DNA of 64,000 nucleotides from positions 62,001 to 126,000 of the forward strand of contig CATWID010000001.1 in assembly GCA_958350755.1 (NCBI GenBank). Direction: 5' to 3'. Position numbers and translations under genes: made by a program. The DNA is from an uncultured Collinsella sp. Its GTDB lineage: Bacteria > Actinomycetota > Coriobacteriia > Coriobacteriales > Coriobacteriaceae. Of this stretch, positions 22,906-31,668 are shown piece by piece; the first letter of the stretch is position 1; each line of letters opens with the position of its first letter. The notes beneath the pieces were generated by a model. That model had not been told where the DNA came from and searched no databases. It saw nothing but the letters and a program-made list of their open reading frames with translations.

Positions 22906-23328
22906 ATGAACAAAGAAGAGCTCAAGAAGCTGTTACCGCATCGCGAGCCGATGCTTTTGCTCGACGAAGCCGAGCTGGTGGGCGACGAGGCCCACGGCAA
23001 GATCACGATTACAGGCGACGAGTACTTTTTGCAGGGACATTTTCCGGGAAACCCGGTCGTTCCCGGCGTGATTCAGTGCGAGATGCTCGCCCAGAACTGC
23101 TGCGTGCTGCTGATGGGCGATGAGGAGGCGCGCGGCGCGACGCCGTTCTACACGAGTCTGGACAAGGTGCGCTTTAAGCGTCCGGTGCGCCCGGGCGACA
23201 CGGTGGATCTGGTGTGCTCCATCACGCGTGCGCGCGGGCCGTTCCGCTTTGCGACGGGTACTGCGAGCGTCAACGGTGAGGTTTGCTGCCGCGCCGATAT
23301 GTCTTTTGCACTCATGCACGAAAGTTAA
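22906..23328 (+). CDS. fabZ: 3-hydroxyacyl-[ACP] dehydratase (FabZ)
   Basis: Dehydrates 3-hydroxyacyl-ACP to enoyl-ACP. 140 residues, hot-dog fold with LLPHREPMLLLD near the start, and catalytic His45 and Glu59 in GHFPGNPVVPGV..CEML. ATG at 22906 follows AGGTGA by five bases and gives the usual N-terminus; an in-frame GTG at 22897, just after the accB stop, has a GAGG of its own and cannot be excluded. Confidence 0.94.
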   Translation: MNKEELKKLLPHREPMLLLDEAELVGDEAHGKITITGDEYFLQGHFPGNPVVPGVIQCEMLAQNCCVLLMGDEEARGATPFYTSLDKVRFKRPVRPGDTVDLVCSITRARGPFRFATGTASVNGEVCCRADMSFALMHES

Positions 23329-23338
23329 GGAAGGCTCC

Positions 23339-24682
23339 ATGTTCGACAAAGTGCTCATCGCCAACCGCGGCGAAGTCGCGGTCCGTGTTATCCGCGCGTG
23401 CCGCGATATGGGCATCAAGACCGTCGCCGTTTATTCCACGGCCGATGCGGACGCGCTACACGTGCAGCTTGCCGACGAGGCGTATTGCATCGGCGGCCCG
23501 CGTCTTGCCGAGAGCTACCTCAACGACGATGCCGTGCTCACCTGTGCCGTAAAGTCGGGAGCTAAGGCAATTCATCCCGGCTATGGCTTCTTTTCCGAGA
23601 AGGCGAGCTTCGTGCGCGACTGCGACAAGTTCGGTCTGGCGTTTGTCGGTCCTTCGGCCGAGGTGATCGACAGCATGGGCGACAAGGACGCCGCACGCCG
23701 AACGGCCGCTGCTGCGGGCGTGCCCATCGTGCCGGGCTGCGATTTGCTCAAAAGCCCCGAGGAAGCAACGGCCGAGGCCGAGCGCATCGGCTGCCCCGTG
23801 CTTATTAAGGCGCGCGCGGGCGGCGGCGGTCGCGGTATTCGCAAGGTCGAGCGCGTGGAAGATGCGGCAAAGGCGTTCATCGAGGCGCGTGCCGAGGGTG
23901 AGGCCGTTTTTGGCGACGGCGAGTGCTACATGGAGAAGTTCGTTGCGCCGGCGCATCACGTTGAGGTACAGATTATGGCCGATAAGCAGGGCCATGTGTT
24001 TTCGCTCGGCGAGCGCGAGTGCTCGGTGCAGCGCCGCAACCAAAAGCTGATCGAGGAGAGCCCCGCGCCGTGCCTCGACGGACGCGATGATATTCGTGCC
24101 CGTATGCACAAGGCCGCGCGCGACCTGGCTCGTGCCGTTGGCTATGAGGGCGCTGGCACCATCGAGTTTTTGTACTCAGATGACGGCAATTTCTACTTTA
24201 TGGAAATGAACACGCGCTTGCAGGTGGAGCATCCGGTTACGGAGTTTGTGACCGATACCGACCTGGTTAAGTGGCAGCTGCGCGTGGCTGCCGGCCAGCC
24301 TCTGCCCTTTGAGCAGGAGGACGTACCGGTCCGCAACCACGCCATGGAGTGCCGCATCAATGCCGAAACGCCGGACTTTCTACCGTCATGTGGAACGGTC
24401 ACCGCGTTGCGTGTGCCGGGTGGTCCGCGCGTGCGCTGGGATTCCGCCATGTTTACCGGAGCGAAAGTTCCGCCGTACTACGACTCCATGCTCGGCAAGC
24501 TCATCGTGTGCGCGCCCACGCGTGACGGTGCCATTCGCAAGATGCGCTCGGCCCTGGGCGAGCTCGTGATTGAGGGCGTGAGCGAAAATAGCGAGCTTCA
24601 GCTCGACGTGCTGGCAAACGACGAGTTTTTGTCGGGCATGTATCACACCGATCTGATGGGGCATCTCTATGCTGATGAATAG
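23339..24682 (+). CDS. accC: Biotin carboxylase subunit of acetyl-CoA carboxylase
   Basis: ATP-dependent carboxylation of the AccB biotin. 447 residues: N-terminal MFDKVLIANRGEVAVRVIRAC, ATP-grasp domain with glycine loop KARAGGGGRGIRKV, the HHVEVQIMADKQG segment, active-site EMNTRLQVEH and C-terminal domain. ATG at 23339 follows TAAGGAAGG; the frame is open further upstream only inside fabZ. Its end overlaps accDA by 14 bases. Confidence 0.96.
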   Translation: MFDKVLIANRGEVAVRVIRACRDMGIKTVAVYSTADADALHVQLADEAYCIGGPRLAESYLNDDAVLTCAVKSGAKAIHPGYGFFSEKASFVRDCDKFGLAFVGPSAEVIDSMGDKDAARRTAAAAGVPIVPGCDLLKSPEEATAEAERIGCPVLIKARAGGGGRGIRKVERVEDAAKAFIEARAEGEAVFGDGECYMEKFVAPAHHVEVQIMADKQGHVFSLGERECSVQRRNQKLIEESPAPCLDGRDDIRARMHKAARDLARAVGYEGAGTIEFLYSDDGNFYFMEMNTRLQVEHPVTEFVTDTDLVKWQLRVAAGQPLPFEQEDVPVRNHAMECRINAETPDFLPSCGTVTALRVPGGPRVRWDSAMFTGAKVPPYYDSMLGKLIVCAPTRDGAIRKMRSALGELVIEGVSENSELQLDVLANDEFLSGMYHTDLMGHLYADE

Positions 24683-26393
24683 AAAAGCGAAGACGGTCAA
24701 TGTCCTTGAGGGGCCGATAACCGAGTCGTGCGCCGAGTTCCCCGCGCGCCACGTGTTTGTCAAATGCCCGGAGTGCCGCCGTGTGATCGATGAGGCGCGC
24801 CTGCACGACAACCTCGAGGTCTGCCCTCGTTGCGGCAAACACTTTCGCGTGAGCGGTCGCGCGCGCATGCGCATGACGGTCGACGCGGGTACCTTTGAGG
24901 AATGGGATGCCAATCTGGCGTCGAAGGACTTCCTCTCGTTTCCCGGTTATGCCGACAAGCTTAAGAGCGTGAGCGAGCGTTCGGGCGAGCACGATGCCGT
25001 TGTGTGCGGCAGGGGCAAAATCTGCGGCTGCGATACCGCGCTCTTCTTTATGGATGCCAACTTTATGATGGGCTCAATGGGCTCCGTGGTGGGCGAGAAG
25101 ATCTGTCGTGTCTTTGAGCGCGCGGCCGAGTTGGGGCTGCCGGTCGTTGGCTTTACCGTATCGGGCGGCGCCCGCATGCAGGAGGGCGTGACCTCGCTCA
25201 TGCAGATGGCCAAGATTTCTGCGGCGGTTAGGCGCCACAGCGAGGCGGGCGGCCTGTATATCACGGTGCTCACCGATCCCACGACCGGAGGTGTAACCGC
25301 GAGCTTTGCCATGGAGGGCGACATTATCCTGGCCGAGCCTGATGCCCTGACGGCATTTGCCGGCCCGCGCGTGATCGAGCAGAACATGCACAAGCGTCTG
25401 CCCAAGGGATTCCAGCGTTCCGAGTTTTTGCTGGAGCACGGCTTTTGCGATGCCGTTGTTCCGCGTGGTGAGATTGCGCTCACGGTAGGCGAGCTGCTGG
25501 CGCTGCACGAAGGGCACGCGCCCGGCCTGGGGGCACCGCATGAGATCGTGCATACGGGTCGTCGCGACAAAAAGCTGGGACACTTGTTTAAGCGCTCGGC
25601 CGCACCAAAAAGCGCGCTCGAAATCGTCAAACAGACTCGCTCGGCGAACCGCGCCACGGCAGGCGAGATGATCTCGTTGGGTCTCGACGGATTCGTAGAG
25701 CTGCACGGCGACCGCTACTTTGGCGACGATGCTGCCGTGGTGGGCGGCATCGGCTGGAAAGACGGGCGACCCGTGACGGTTATCGCCATCGAGCGCGGTA
25801 CCACGACCAAAGAGCGCATGCGTCGCAACTTTGGTATGGCACATCCCGAGGGCTACCGCAAGGCACGTCGCCTGATGCACCAAGCCGAGAAATTTGGTCG
25901 GCCGGTTCTGTGCCTGGTTGATACTTCGGGCGCGTTTTGCGGCATCGGTGCCGAGGAGCGCGGCCAGGGCGAGGCGATTGCCCAGAATCTCATGGAGATG
26001 AGCGGCCTTAAGACGCCGATTGTCTCGGTGGTGACAGGCGAGGGCGGCTCTGGTGGCGCGCTGGCGCTGTCCGTGGCCGACCGCATCCTGATGCTCTCGA
26101 GCTCGGCCTATTCGGTCGTGAGCCCCGAGGCCTGTGCGTCGATCCTGTGGAAGGATACCGAGCGCGCGAATGAGGCCGCTGAGGCGCTTAAGCTCACGGC
26201 CCCCGATCTGTTGGCGCTCGGCATCATCGACGGCATTGTTGACGATAGGGGCCTGTCGCATGAGGAGATCGCCGGTGTCGTCATGTCCTCGGCATTTGAT
26301 GCCTTCGATACGCTTGGGCAGCTCGACGACGCGACCCTCACAAACCTCCGCTACGAAAAGTACCGCGCAATCGGTCAGTACCGCACGATGTGA
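24669..26393 (+). CDS. accDA: Acetyl-CoA carboxylase carboxyltransferase, fused beta and alpha subunits
   Basis: Transfers carboxyl from biotin to acetyl-CoA. In E. coli this needs two proteins, AccD and AccA; here one 574-residue chain holds both. Residues about 1-290 are AccD-like with the zinc ribbon Cys33, Cys36, Cys52, Cys55 and the VVGFTVSGGARMQEG motif; about 300-574 are AccA-like with ELHGDRYFGDDAAVVGG, GMAHPEGYRKA and VVTGEGGSGGALAL. No stop or frameshift lies between them. It closes the operon, and no separate accA is present. ATG at 24669; 24675 also possible. Confidence 0.94.
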   Translation: MLMNRKAKTVNVLEGPITESCAEFPARHVFVKCPECRRVIDEARLHDNLEVCPRCGKHFRVSGRARMRMTVDAGTFEEWDANLASKDFLSFPGYADKLKSVSERSGEHDAVVCGRGKICGCDTALFFMDANFMMGSMGSVVGEKICRVFERAAELGLPVVGFTVSGGARMQEGVTSLMQMAKISAAVRRHSEAGGLYITVLTDPTTGGVTASFAMEGDIILAEPDALTAFAGPRVIEQNMHKRLPKGFQRSEFLLEHGFCDAVVPRGEIALTVGELLALHEGHAPGLGAPHEIVHTGRRDKKLGHLFKRSAAPKSALEIVKQTRSANRATAGEMISLGLDGFVELHGDRYFGDDAAVVGGIGWKDGRPVTVIAIERGTTTKERMRRNFGMAHPEGYRKARRLMHQAEKFGRPVLCLVDTSGAFCGIGAEERGQGEAIAQNLMEMSGLKTPIVSVVTGEGGSGGALALSVADRILMLSSSAYSVVSPEACASILWKDTERANEAAEALKLTAPDLLALGIIDGIVDDRGLSHEEIAGVVMSSAFDAFDTLGQLDDATLTNLRYEKYRAIGQYRTM

Positions 26394-26419
26394 CAAAGGG
26401 ACAGTCCGCATGTCACATT
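26391..26419. repeat. Short inverted repeat TGTGAC..GTCACA after accDA
   Basis: TGTGACAAAGGGACAG begins in the accDA stop and an inverted GTCACA follows. A degraded relative, GCGACAAAAGGACG..CCTTTGTC, follows the PTS gene at 27654-27679. They look like REP-type hairpins flanking the IIC gene on both sides. Confidence 0.5.
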
Positions 26420-26433
26420 GGGAAAGGCGTTCC

Positions 26434-27648
26434 ATGTCACAAGTTTCTAACACCTCGTTTACAACGACGGTTTCATCAAACGCCATGGCCGTGGTGGACT
26501 ATCTGTCCAAAAGCATGATGTCGGCGTTGCCGTTTATTGTCTGCGCGGCGCTGTTCCGCACCGTTGCCGTCATTATGGGCGAAGGCATGCTTGGTCTATG
26601 GCCTGCCGATTCCGAAATCTATCGCCTGTTTTACAGCTGGCTGTATAACGCTGGCTATTACTTTTTGCCCATCTATCTTGGTTGGGCGGCCGCCCGCCAG
26701 CTCGGTTGCTCGGAGCAGCTGGGCATGATGCTGGGCGGCGTATTGATTGCGCCCGATCTGCTTAAGCTCGTCGATGCCGCATCGACGACGGGGGCATCGA
26801 TGACTTCCGTGTATGGTCTGCTTCCCGCGCCGGTCAACGATTACACAACGACTGTTATTCCGGTTCTCATCTCGGTACCCGTGCTATGGCGAGTGGAGTG
26901 TTTCTTCCAGCGCGTTATCCCTAAGGCCGTGGCGTTTTCGTTTGTTCCGTTTGCAACCATGCTCGTCATGGTTCCGGTCTCGCTGTGTATTACGGCGCCG
27001 GCGGGCAGCTATCTGGGCATGCTGTTGGGACAGCTTATGTTTATGCTTGGCAATTCCGGTGGCATCGTGTCGCTGCTCACGCTCATGGGGCTTGCCGCGG
27101 GCTGGGAGTTTCTTAAGATCGCGGGTGTCAGCAACGTTGTCCTATCGCTCGCCTATGCGCAGTTTATGAGTGTGGGAACGGATTCGTGCATCCTGATCGC
27201 CGCGACGATGGCAACGTTCGCCGTTTGGGGTATGCCCTTTGGCGCGTCGCTCCGCGTTGCGGATAAGGACGAGAAGGCGCTCATGCTGGGCTATTCAATC
27301 TCGGGTATTCTTGGCGGCGTAAGCGAGCCAGCGCTGTACGGATGCGGCTTTAAATATGGCAGGTGTCTGACGTGCATGGCCGTTGGCGGCGCCGTCGGAG
27401 GCCTTGTTGCGGCCGTAGGCCACGTTACGGCTTATACTATCGGTATGACGAATGTTCTTATGGTCATTGGCTTTGCCACGGGCGGCATCTCGAATCTGCT
27501 GTGGTGCTGCGCTGCCGGCGGCGCAGCATTTGCGGTGTCTGCGGCGCTGAGCTACTGCTTTGGCGTGGTGCCGACAAAGGTGCAGGCGGCAGAAGACGAA
27601 GCTGATTCGCTCGAAACAGTGGCGAGCGCTGCTGAAGCAAGCGCATAA
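26434..27648 (+). CDS. PTS sugar transporter, lone IIC domain (glucose/beta-glucoside class)
   Basis: Integral membrane sugar channel of a phosphotransferase system. 404 residues, about ten hydrophobic helices, and the class signature GVSEPALYG with GYSISGILGG just before it. The usual attached IIB and IIA domains are missing: the tail after the last helix is only about 30 polar residues. It would have to borrow IIB and IIA from another system, or act as a sensor or facilitator. ATG at 26434 follows AAAGG; 26410 is an alternative start. The substrate cannot be told from sequence. Confidence 0.85.
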   Translation: MSQVSNTSFTTTVSSNAMAVVDYLSKSMMSALPFIVCAALFRTVAVIMGEGMLGLWPADSEIYRLFYSWLYNAGYYFLPIYLGWAAARQLGCSEQLGMMLGGVLIAPDLLKLVDAASTTGASMTSVYGLLPAPVNDYTTTVIPVLISVPVLWRVECFFQRVIPKAVAFSFVPFATMLVMVPVSLCITAPAGSYLGMLLGQLMFMLGNSGGIVSLLTLMGLAAGWEFLKIAGVSNVVLSLAYAQFMSVGTDSCILIAATMATFAVWGMPFGASLRVADKDEKALMLGYSISGILGGVSEPALYGCGFKYGRCLTCMAVGGAVGGLVAAVGHVTAYTIGMTNVLMVIGFATGGISNLLWCCAAGGAAFAVSAALSYCFGVVPTKVQAAEDEADSLETVASAAEASA

Positions 27649-27686
27649 ATCTGTGCGACAAAAGGACGATTCCTTTGTCATATTCC

Positions 27687-27719
27687 AAGGCTGCGGCCCG
27701 TGTGGGCTGCGGCCTTTTT
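27687..27719 (+). terminator. Terminator after the PTS IIC gene
   Basis: A 13-bp stem of AAGGCTGCGGCCC with GGGCTGCGGCCTT (two wobble pairs), a GTGT loop and a T run. Confidence 0.88.
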
Positions 27720-27792
27720 GTATCTGGAGGACAAAGTGGCTACACTACAATCCGTTTGAGCAATAGATATATAGGTAGTACCGTGGGGACTG

Positions 27793-28953
27793 ATGAGGAT
27801 GGTCGAGTGGATTGTTCGTCGTGCGCAGGGCGACCGTGCGCGCGTGGGAACGTTGACGGGCATAGTGTGTATTCTCGCCAATGTTGCGCTTTGCGCTGCG
27901 AAGGGTGCAATTGGCGTGCTGTCGGGATCGGTTTCGATTGTGGCGGACGCCATGAACAACCTGTCCGATGCCAGCTCGAACATCGTGAGCGTGCTTGGCT
28001 TTAAGCTGGCGGGCAAGCCGGCCGACCCCGAGCATCCTTACGGACATGGCCGCTACGAGTATCTCTCGGGTCTGGTCGTGGCGGCGCTCGTGCTGCTGAT
28101 CGGCCTTGAGCTTATCAAGTCCTCGGTTGAGCGCGTCATCCACCCCGAACCTGTCGAGTTCTCGCTTGCCCTGGTGGCAGTCCTTGCGCTTTCGATGATT
28201 GTTAAGCTCTGGATGGCGGCCCTCAACCAAAGGCTCGGCGATCGCATTGAGTCCGAGACGCTGCATGCGACCGCTCAGGACTCAAAGAACGATGTCCTAG
28301 CTACGGGTGCTGTGCTGGCGTGCGCAATTGTTTCGCAGGTGACGCACATCAATCTTGACGCATGGGTCGGCCTTGCCGTTGGCGCCTATATTGGCTGGAG
28401 CGGCTTTGAGCTCATCCAGGATACGGTGAGCCCGCTTTTGGGCCAGGCGCCCGATCCTAAGCTGGTCAAGCACATTCGAGACAAAATCATGAGCTACCCC
28501 GGCGTTTTGGGCGTTCACGATTTGATGGTTCACGACTACGGCCCAGGCAGAAAGTTCGCAAGCGCTCACGCCGAGATGGCAGCCGAGGCCAGCCCGCTGG
28601 AAAGTCACGACACGCTCGATAACATCGAGCAGTCGTTTAGGGTCGAAGACGGCATGATCGTCACGCTCCATTACGATCCCATCGTGACCGACGATCCAAA
28701 GGTGGCGAGCATGCGTCTGCGCATCAACGCTATGGCTCAAGAGATTGATAGCCGCCTCTCGATCCACGACCTACGCTGTGTTCCGGGCCCCACGCATACC
28801 AACGTGATCTTTGACTGCGTACGACCCTCGGATTTGACGATGAACGCCGAGGACCTAAAGCGCGCGTTGGCGAAACGTGTCGAATCCGAATATCCCAAGT
28901 CGATTGCCAAGATCACGATCGACGAAGACTATGTCGGCCATACCCACGAGTAG
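27793..28953 (+). CDS. Cation diffusion facilitator family metal transporter
   Basis: Proton-coupled exporter of divalent metals (Zn, Fe, Mn or similar) in the cytoplasmic membrane. 386 residues: six-helix transporter domain with SIVADAMNNLSDASSN (helix 2 metal site, Asp52) and HPYGHGRYEYLSG, a second site HATAQDSKNDVLATG in helix 5, then a cytoplasmic ferredoxin-like domain of about 170 residues with GVHDLMVHDYGPG. The C-terminal part is longer than in FieF. ATG at 27793 is preceded by TGGGGA. Metal specificity is not evident. Confidence 0.92.
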   Translation: MRMVEWIVRRAQGDRARVGTLTGIVCILANVALCAAKGAIGVLSGSVSIVADAMNNLSDASSNIVSVLGFKLAGKPADPEHPYGHGRYEYLSGLVVAALVLLIGLELIKSSVERVIHPEPVEFSLALVAVLALSMIVKLWMAALNQRLGDRIESETLHATAQDSKNDVLATGAVLACAIVSQVTHINLDAWVGLAVGAYIGWSGFELIQDTVSPLLGQAPDPKLVKHIRDKIMSYPGVLGVHDLMVHDYGPGRKFASAHAEMAAEASPLESHDTLDNIEQSFRVEDGMIVTLHYDPIVTDDPKVASMRLRINAMAQEIDSRLSIHDLRCVPGPTHTNVIFDCVRPSDLTMNAEDLKRALAKRVESEYPKSIAKITIDEDYVGHTHE

Positions 28954-28992
28954 GGCTGTGCCAGCAAAGCAAGTTATACAGAAGGGGAGAGC

Positions 28993-29619
28993 ATGAAGCG
29001 TCTATATCTACTCCGCCACGGTCAGACAGAATTCAACGTTAAAAAGCTCGTCCAGGGCCGCTGCGATTCTCCGTTGACCGACCTGGGTCGTCAGCAAGCC
29101 GGGATGGCAGCCGCGTGGCTCAAAGCCCACAACGTCGTTCCCGACAAAGTGGTCTCTTCGCCCTTAGGCCGAGCCATGGACACGGCAAGTCTCGTCGCAA
29201 CCGAACTCCTCGGCCGGGATGCAGCAGTCGACCCCTGCGAAGGCATCATCGAGCGCAGCTACGGCACCTTCGAAGAAGGCCCCCACGATGCCCTTCCCAC
29301 CGACGTCTGGGATCCGGGCGAGGACCTGGTCCCCTTCGGAGGAGAAGGAAGCCGCGCACTGCAAGAACGCATGGTAGGTACCCTCACCAATCTCATGGGC
29401 GCCGAGGGCATCGAAACCCTCCTAGCAGTAAGCCACGGCAGTGCCAGCCGCCAATTCATCAAGGCTGCAGCCCCAGAGGGCTTCGAGCTCCCAACAAAAC
29501 TCCCCAACTGCGCCATTATGATTTTCGATTTTGATGAGGCGGAGCCACAAGTAGAGGGCGAGCCAATGCAATGCAAGTTCACCCTCCAGCAAATAGTGGA
29601 CCCCCAACAAAGTCATTAG
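28993..29619 (+). CDS. Histidine phosphatase family protein
   Basis: Phosphoglycerate-mutase-like phosphatase. 208 residues. The catalytic RHG at residues 8-10 (LLRHGQTEFNVKKLVQGRCD), the second Arg in SPLGRAMDTA, and the second histidine in AVSHGSASR are all present. The family includes small-molecule phosphatases of many kinds and nothing here indicates the substrate. ATG at 28993 after GGGGAG. It is 39 bp after the metal transporter and probably in the same transcript. Confidence 0.92.
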   Translation: MKRLYLLRHGQTEFNVKKLVQGRCDSPLTDLGRQQAGMAAAWLKAHNVVPDKVVSSPLGRAMDTASLVATELLGRDAAVDPCEGIIERSYGTFEEGPHDALPTDVWDPGEDLVPFGGEGSRALQERMVGTLTNLMGAEGIETLLAVSHGSASRQFIKAAAPEGFELPTKLPNCAIMIFDFDEAEPQVEGEPMQCKFTLQQIVDPQQSH

Positions 29620-29657
29620 CCTGAGCGAGCAGAGTTAAGCAGACATTAACGTGTCGT

Positions 29658-29808
29658 CTCCCGAGCACGGCGGAGGGCCGGAGAAATATATTAAGGTCAT
29701 CGCGAGTTCCGCACGCAAAGGAGAGCACTTAATGTGCTCTCCGTCTTGCGCAGGACTGTAGAGCAGGGACCTTAATATATTTCTCCGGCCCTCCGCCGTG
29801 CTCGGGAG
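29658..29808. repeat. Long palindromic element with conserved core, copy 2
   Basis: Arms 29658-29698 and 29768-29808 are perfectly complementary over 41 bp. The core 29699-29767 matches that at 12430-12496 nearly base for base, and its inner hairpin is GGAGAGCAC-TTAAT-GTGCTCTCC, a paired A-T to G-C change relative to copy 1. The arms share nothing with copy 1 beyond TTAAG near the core. It lies in the 450-bp gap between the phosphatase gene and rplC; apart from the rplC upstream motif that gap holds no credible gene. Confidence 0.92.
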
Positions 29809-29861
29809 CCATCCACGCACTTTACCTGCGTAAACAATGTGAGTGAAATATGAATCTCGAT

Positions 29862-29886
29862 GGATACGCCCGCAGCCGTGTATACT
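29862..29886 (+). promoter_or_regulatory. GGATACGCCCG-N4-CGTG motif with TATACT ahead of rplC
   Basis: The motif occupies 29862-29880 and TATACT, a good -10 hexamer, follows at 29881-29886. There is no recognisable -35 at the right distance, so the motif may take its place through an activator. Compare 12593-12611 and 31727-31750. Confidence 0.5.
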
Positions 29887-30069
29887 AAACAGCTGTGTGA
29901 AACCAGGGGAGTATTCTGGCTGGACAAAATGCCTGCTTAATAGGGTTGTCAGGTAGTCCGGGCGCAATACAAGACTGGGGAGCACGTCGTGTAAGTAGTG
30001 GTCCTCTAGGGGCGTACGCTCGGTGGTGTACGCATTGTCCCAAGACCACGCGAGAGTTGGGATCATATC

Positions 30070-30690
30070 TTGATCAGCATGATTCTCGGCCGCAAGATTG
30101 GCATGACCCAGGTTTGGGACGAGGACGATAACGTCGTTCCCGTCACGGTCATCCAGGCTGGCCCCTGCGCTGTCTCGCAGGTTAAAACTCAGGCAACCGA
30201 CGGCTATGACGCCGTCCAGATCGGTTTCGGCGACATCAAGGCCAAGAACGTGAACAAGCCCATGGCTGGTCACTTCGCCAAGGCTGGCGTCGAGCCTGTC
30301 CGCTTCCTTCGTGAGGTCCGCGTCGAGAACGGCGAGGAGCACAAGGTCGGCGAGGTCGTCACCGTCGCTGATTTCGCTGATGTCGAGAAGGTCGACGTCA
30401 TCGGTACCTCCAAGGGTAAGGGCTTCCAGGGTCGCATCAAGCGCTGGGGTCAGCGCCGCGGTCCTATGACGCATGGTTCTCACTTCCAGCGTCACCCCGG
30501 TTCTATCGGTCAGTGCGCCTATCCTGCGCGCGTCCTCAAGGGCGTCAAGATGGCCGGTCACATGGGTAACGAGCGCGTTACCGTCAAGAACCTTTCCGTT
30601 GTCCGCATCGATGCCGAGCAGAACCTCATCTTGGTCAAGGGCGCTGTCCCGGGTGCCAAGAATGGTCTCGTCGCCATCCGTATGGCCTAA
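30070..30690 (+). CDS. rplC: 50S ribosomal protein uL3
   Basis: Early-assembly 23S rRNA-binding protein. 206 residues with ILGRKIGMTQVWDEDDNVVPVTVI, the GTSKGKGFQGRIKRW loop and GPMTHGSHFQRHPGSIG. I choose the TTG at 30070 (MISMILGRKIGMTQ), seven bases after GGGAT and matching the family's N-terminal length; the ATG at 30079 would remove three residues and lacks a ribosome site. First gene of this S10-type operon, whose usual first gene rpsJ is elsewhere. Confidence 0.95.
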   Translation: MISMILGRKIGMTQVWDEDDNVVPVTVIQAGPCAVSQVKTQATDGYDAVQIGFGDIKAKNVNKPMAGHFAKAGVEPVRFLREVRVENGEEHKVGEVVTVADFADVEKVDVIGTSKGKGFQGRIKRWGQRRGPMTHGSHFQRHPGSIGQCAYPARVLKGVKMAGHMGNERVTVKNLSVVRIDAEQNLILVKGAVPGAKNGLVAIRMA

Positions 30691-30736
30691 GGGCCCAGCC
30701 CATTTAGCCCAGCGTCATACCAAGGAGAACACTTAA

Positions 30737-31363
30737 ATGGCAAAGTTTGAAGTAAAGAACAGCGAGGGCAAGAAGGTCGCCGAGGCCGAGCTCGCCGCTG
30801 AGGTGTACGGCATCGAGCCGAACATCCACGTTATGCACCACATCGTCAAGTGCCAGATGGCCTCTTGGCGTCAGGGCACCCAGTCTGCTAAGGGTCGCTC
30901 TGAGGTTTCCGGTGGCGGCAAGAAGCCTTGGCGTCAGAAGGGCACCGGCCGTGCCCGCCAGGGCTCCATCCGTGCTGCCCAGTGGCGTCACGGTGGCGTT
31001 GTCTTCGCCCCCAAGCCCCGTTCCTACGCTAAGCGTATGAACAACAAGGAGGTCAAGCTGGCTATGCGCTCCGCGCTGTCCGCCAAGCTGGCCGATGGCG
31101 AGCTCGTGCTCGTCGACGACTACGGCTTCGAGAAGCCTTCCACCAAGGCTGCCGTCGCCATGCTCAAGGCTCTCGGCCTTGAGGGCAAGCGTCTGACCAT
31201 CATCGTTCGCGATGAGGACGTCAACGCCTACCTGTCGTTCCGCAACATTCCCAAGACGTTCATCATCACTGCCGACGAGGCCAACACCTACGATCTCGTC
31301 AACAACAACGCCGTGCTGATGCCCGCCGACATCGCCGCTCACTTCGGGGAGGTGCTTGCATAA
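30737..31363 (+). CDS. rplD: 50S ribosomal protein uL4
   Basis: Lines the exit tunnel near the peptidyl-transferase centre. 208 residues with the long extended loop GTQSAKGRSEVSGGGKKPWRQKGTGRARQGS (only the part from KPWRQKGTGRARQGS is strictly conserved) and the C-terminal alpha/beta fold. ATG at 30737 after CAAGGAGA. Its stop directly abuts the rplW start. Confidence 0.96.
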   Translation: MAKFEVKNSEGKKVAEAELAAEVYGIEPNIHVMHHIVKCQMASWRQGTQSAKGRSEVSGGGKKPWRQKGTGRARQGSIRAAQWRHGGVVFAPKPRSYAKRMNNKEVKLAMRSALSAKLADGELVLVDDYGFEKPSTKAAVAMLKALGLEGKRLTIIVRDEDVNAYLSFRNIPKTFIITADEANTYDLVNNNAVLMPADIAAHFGEVLA

Positions 31364-31651
31364 ATGACCGCCCACGAGATCATCATCCGTCCGATCGTGT
31401 CCGAGCGTTCCTTCTCCGGCATGGAGCTGAACAAGTACACGTTCGAGGTCGCCAAGGATGCTAACAAGTATCAGATCAAGGACGCTGTCGAGGAGATCTT
31501 CGGCGTCAAGGTCGTTCGCGTGAACACCCTGACGGTCAAGCCCAAGACCAAGCGCGTGCGCTATGTCGCCGGCAAGACCCGTTCTTGGAAGAAGGCCATC
31601 GTCACGCTGGCCGAGGGCGACACCATCGAGGTCTTTGGCAACCAGGCCTAA
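31364..31651 (+). CDS. rplW: 50S ribosomal protein uL23
   Basis: Exit-tunnel rim protein that docks trigger factor and the signal recognition particle. 95 residues, with IIIRPIVSERSFSGME, YTFEVAKDANKYQIKDAVEEIF and VVRVNTLTVKPKTKR. The ATG follows the rplD stop with no gap, and the site GGGGAGGTGC lies inside rplD. Confidence 0.96.
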   Translation: MTAHEIIIRPIVSERSFSGMELNKYTFEVAKDANKYQIKDAVEEIFGVKVVRVNTLTVKPKTKRVRYVAGKTRSWKKAIVTLAEGDTIEVFGNQA

Positions 31652-31668
31652 GACTCGCTGCTGTTGAG

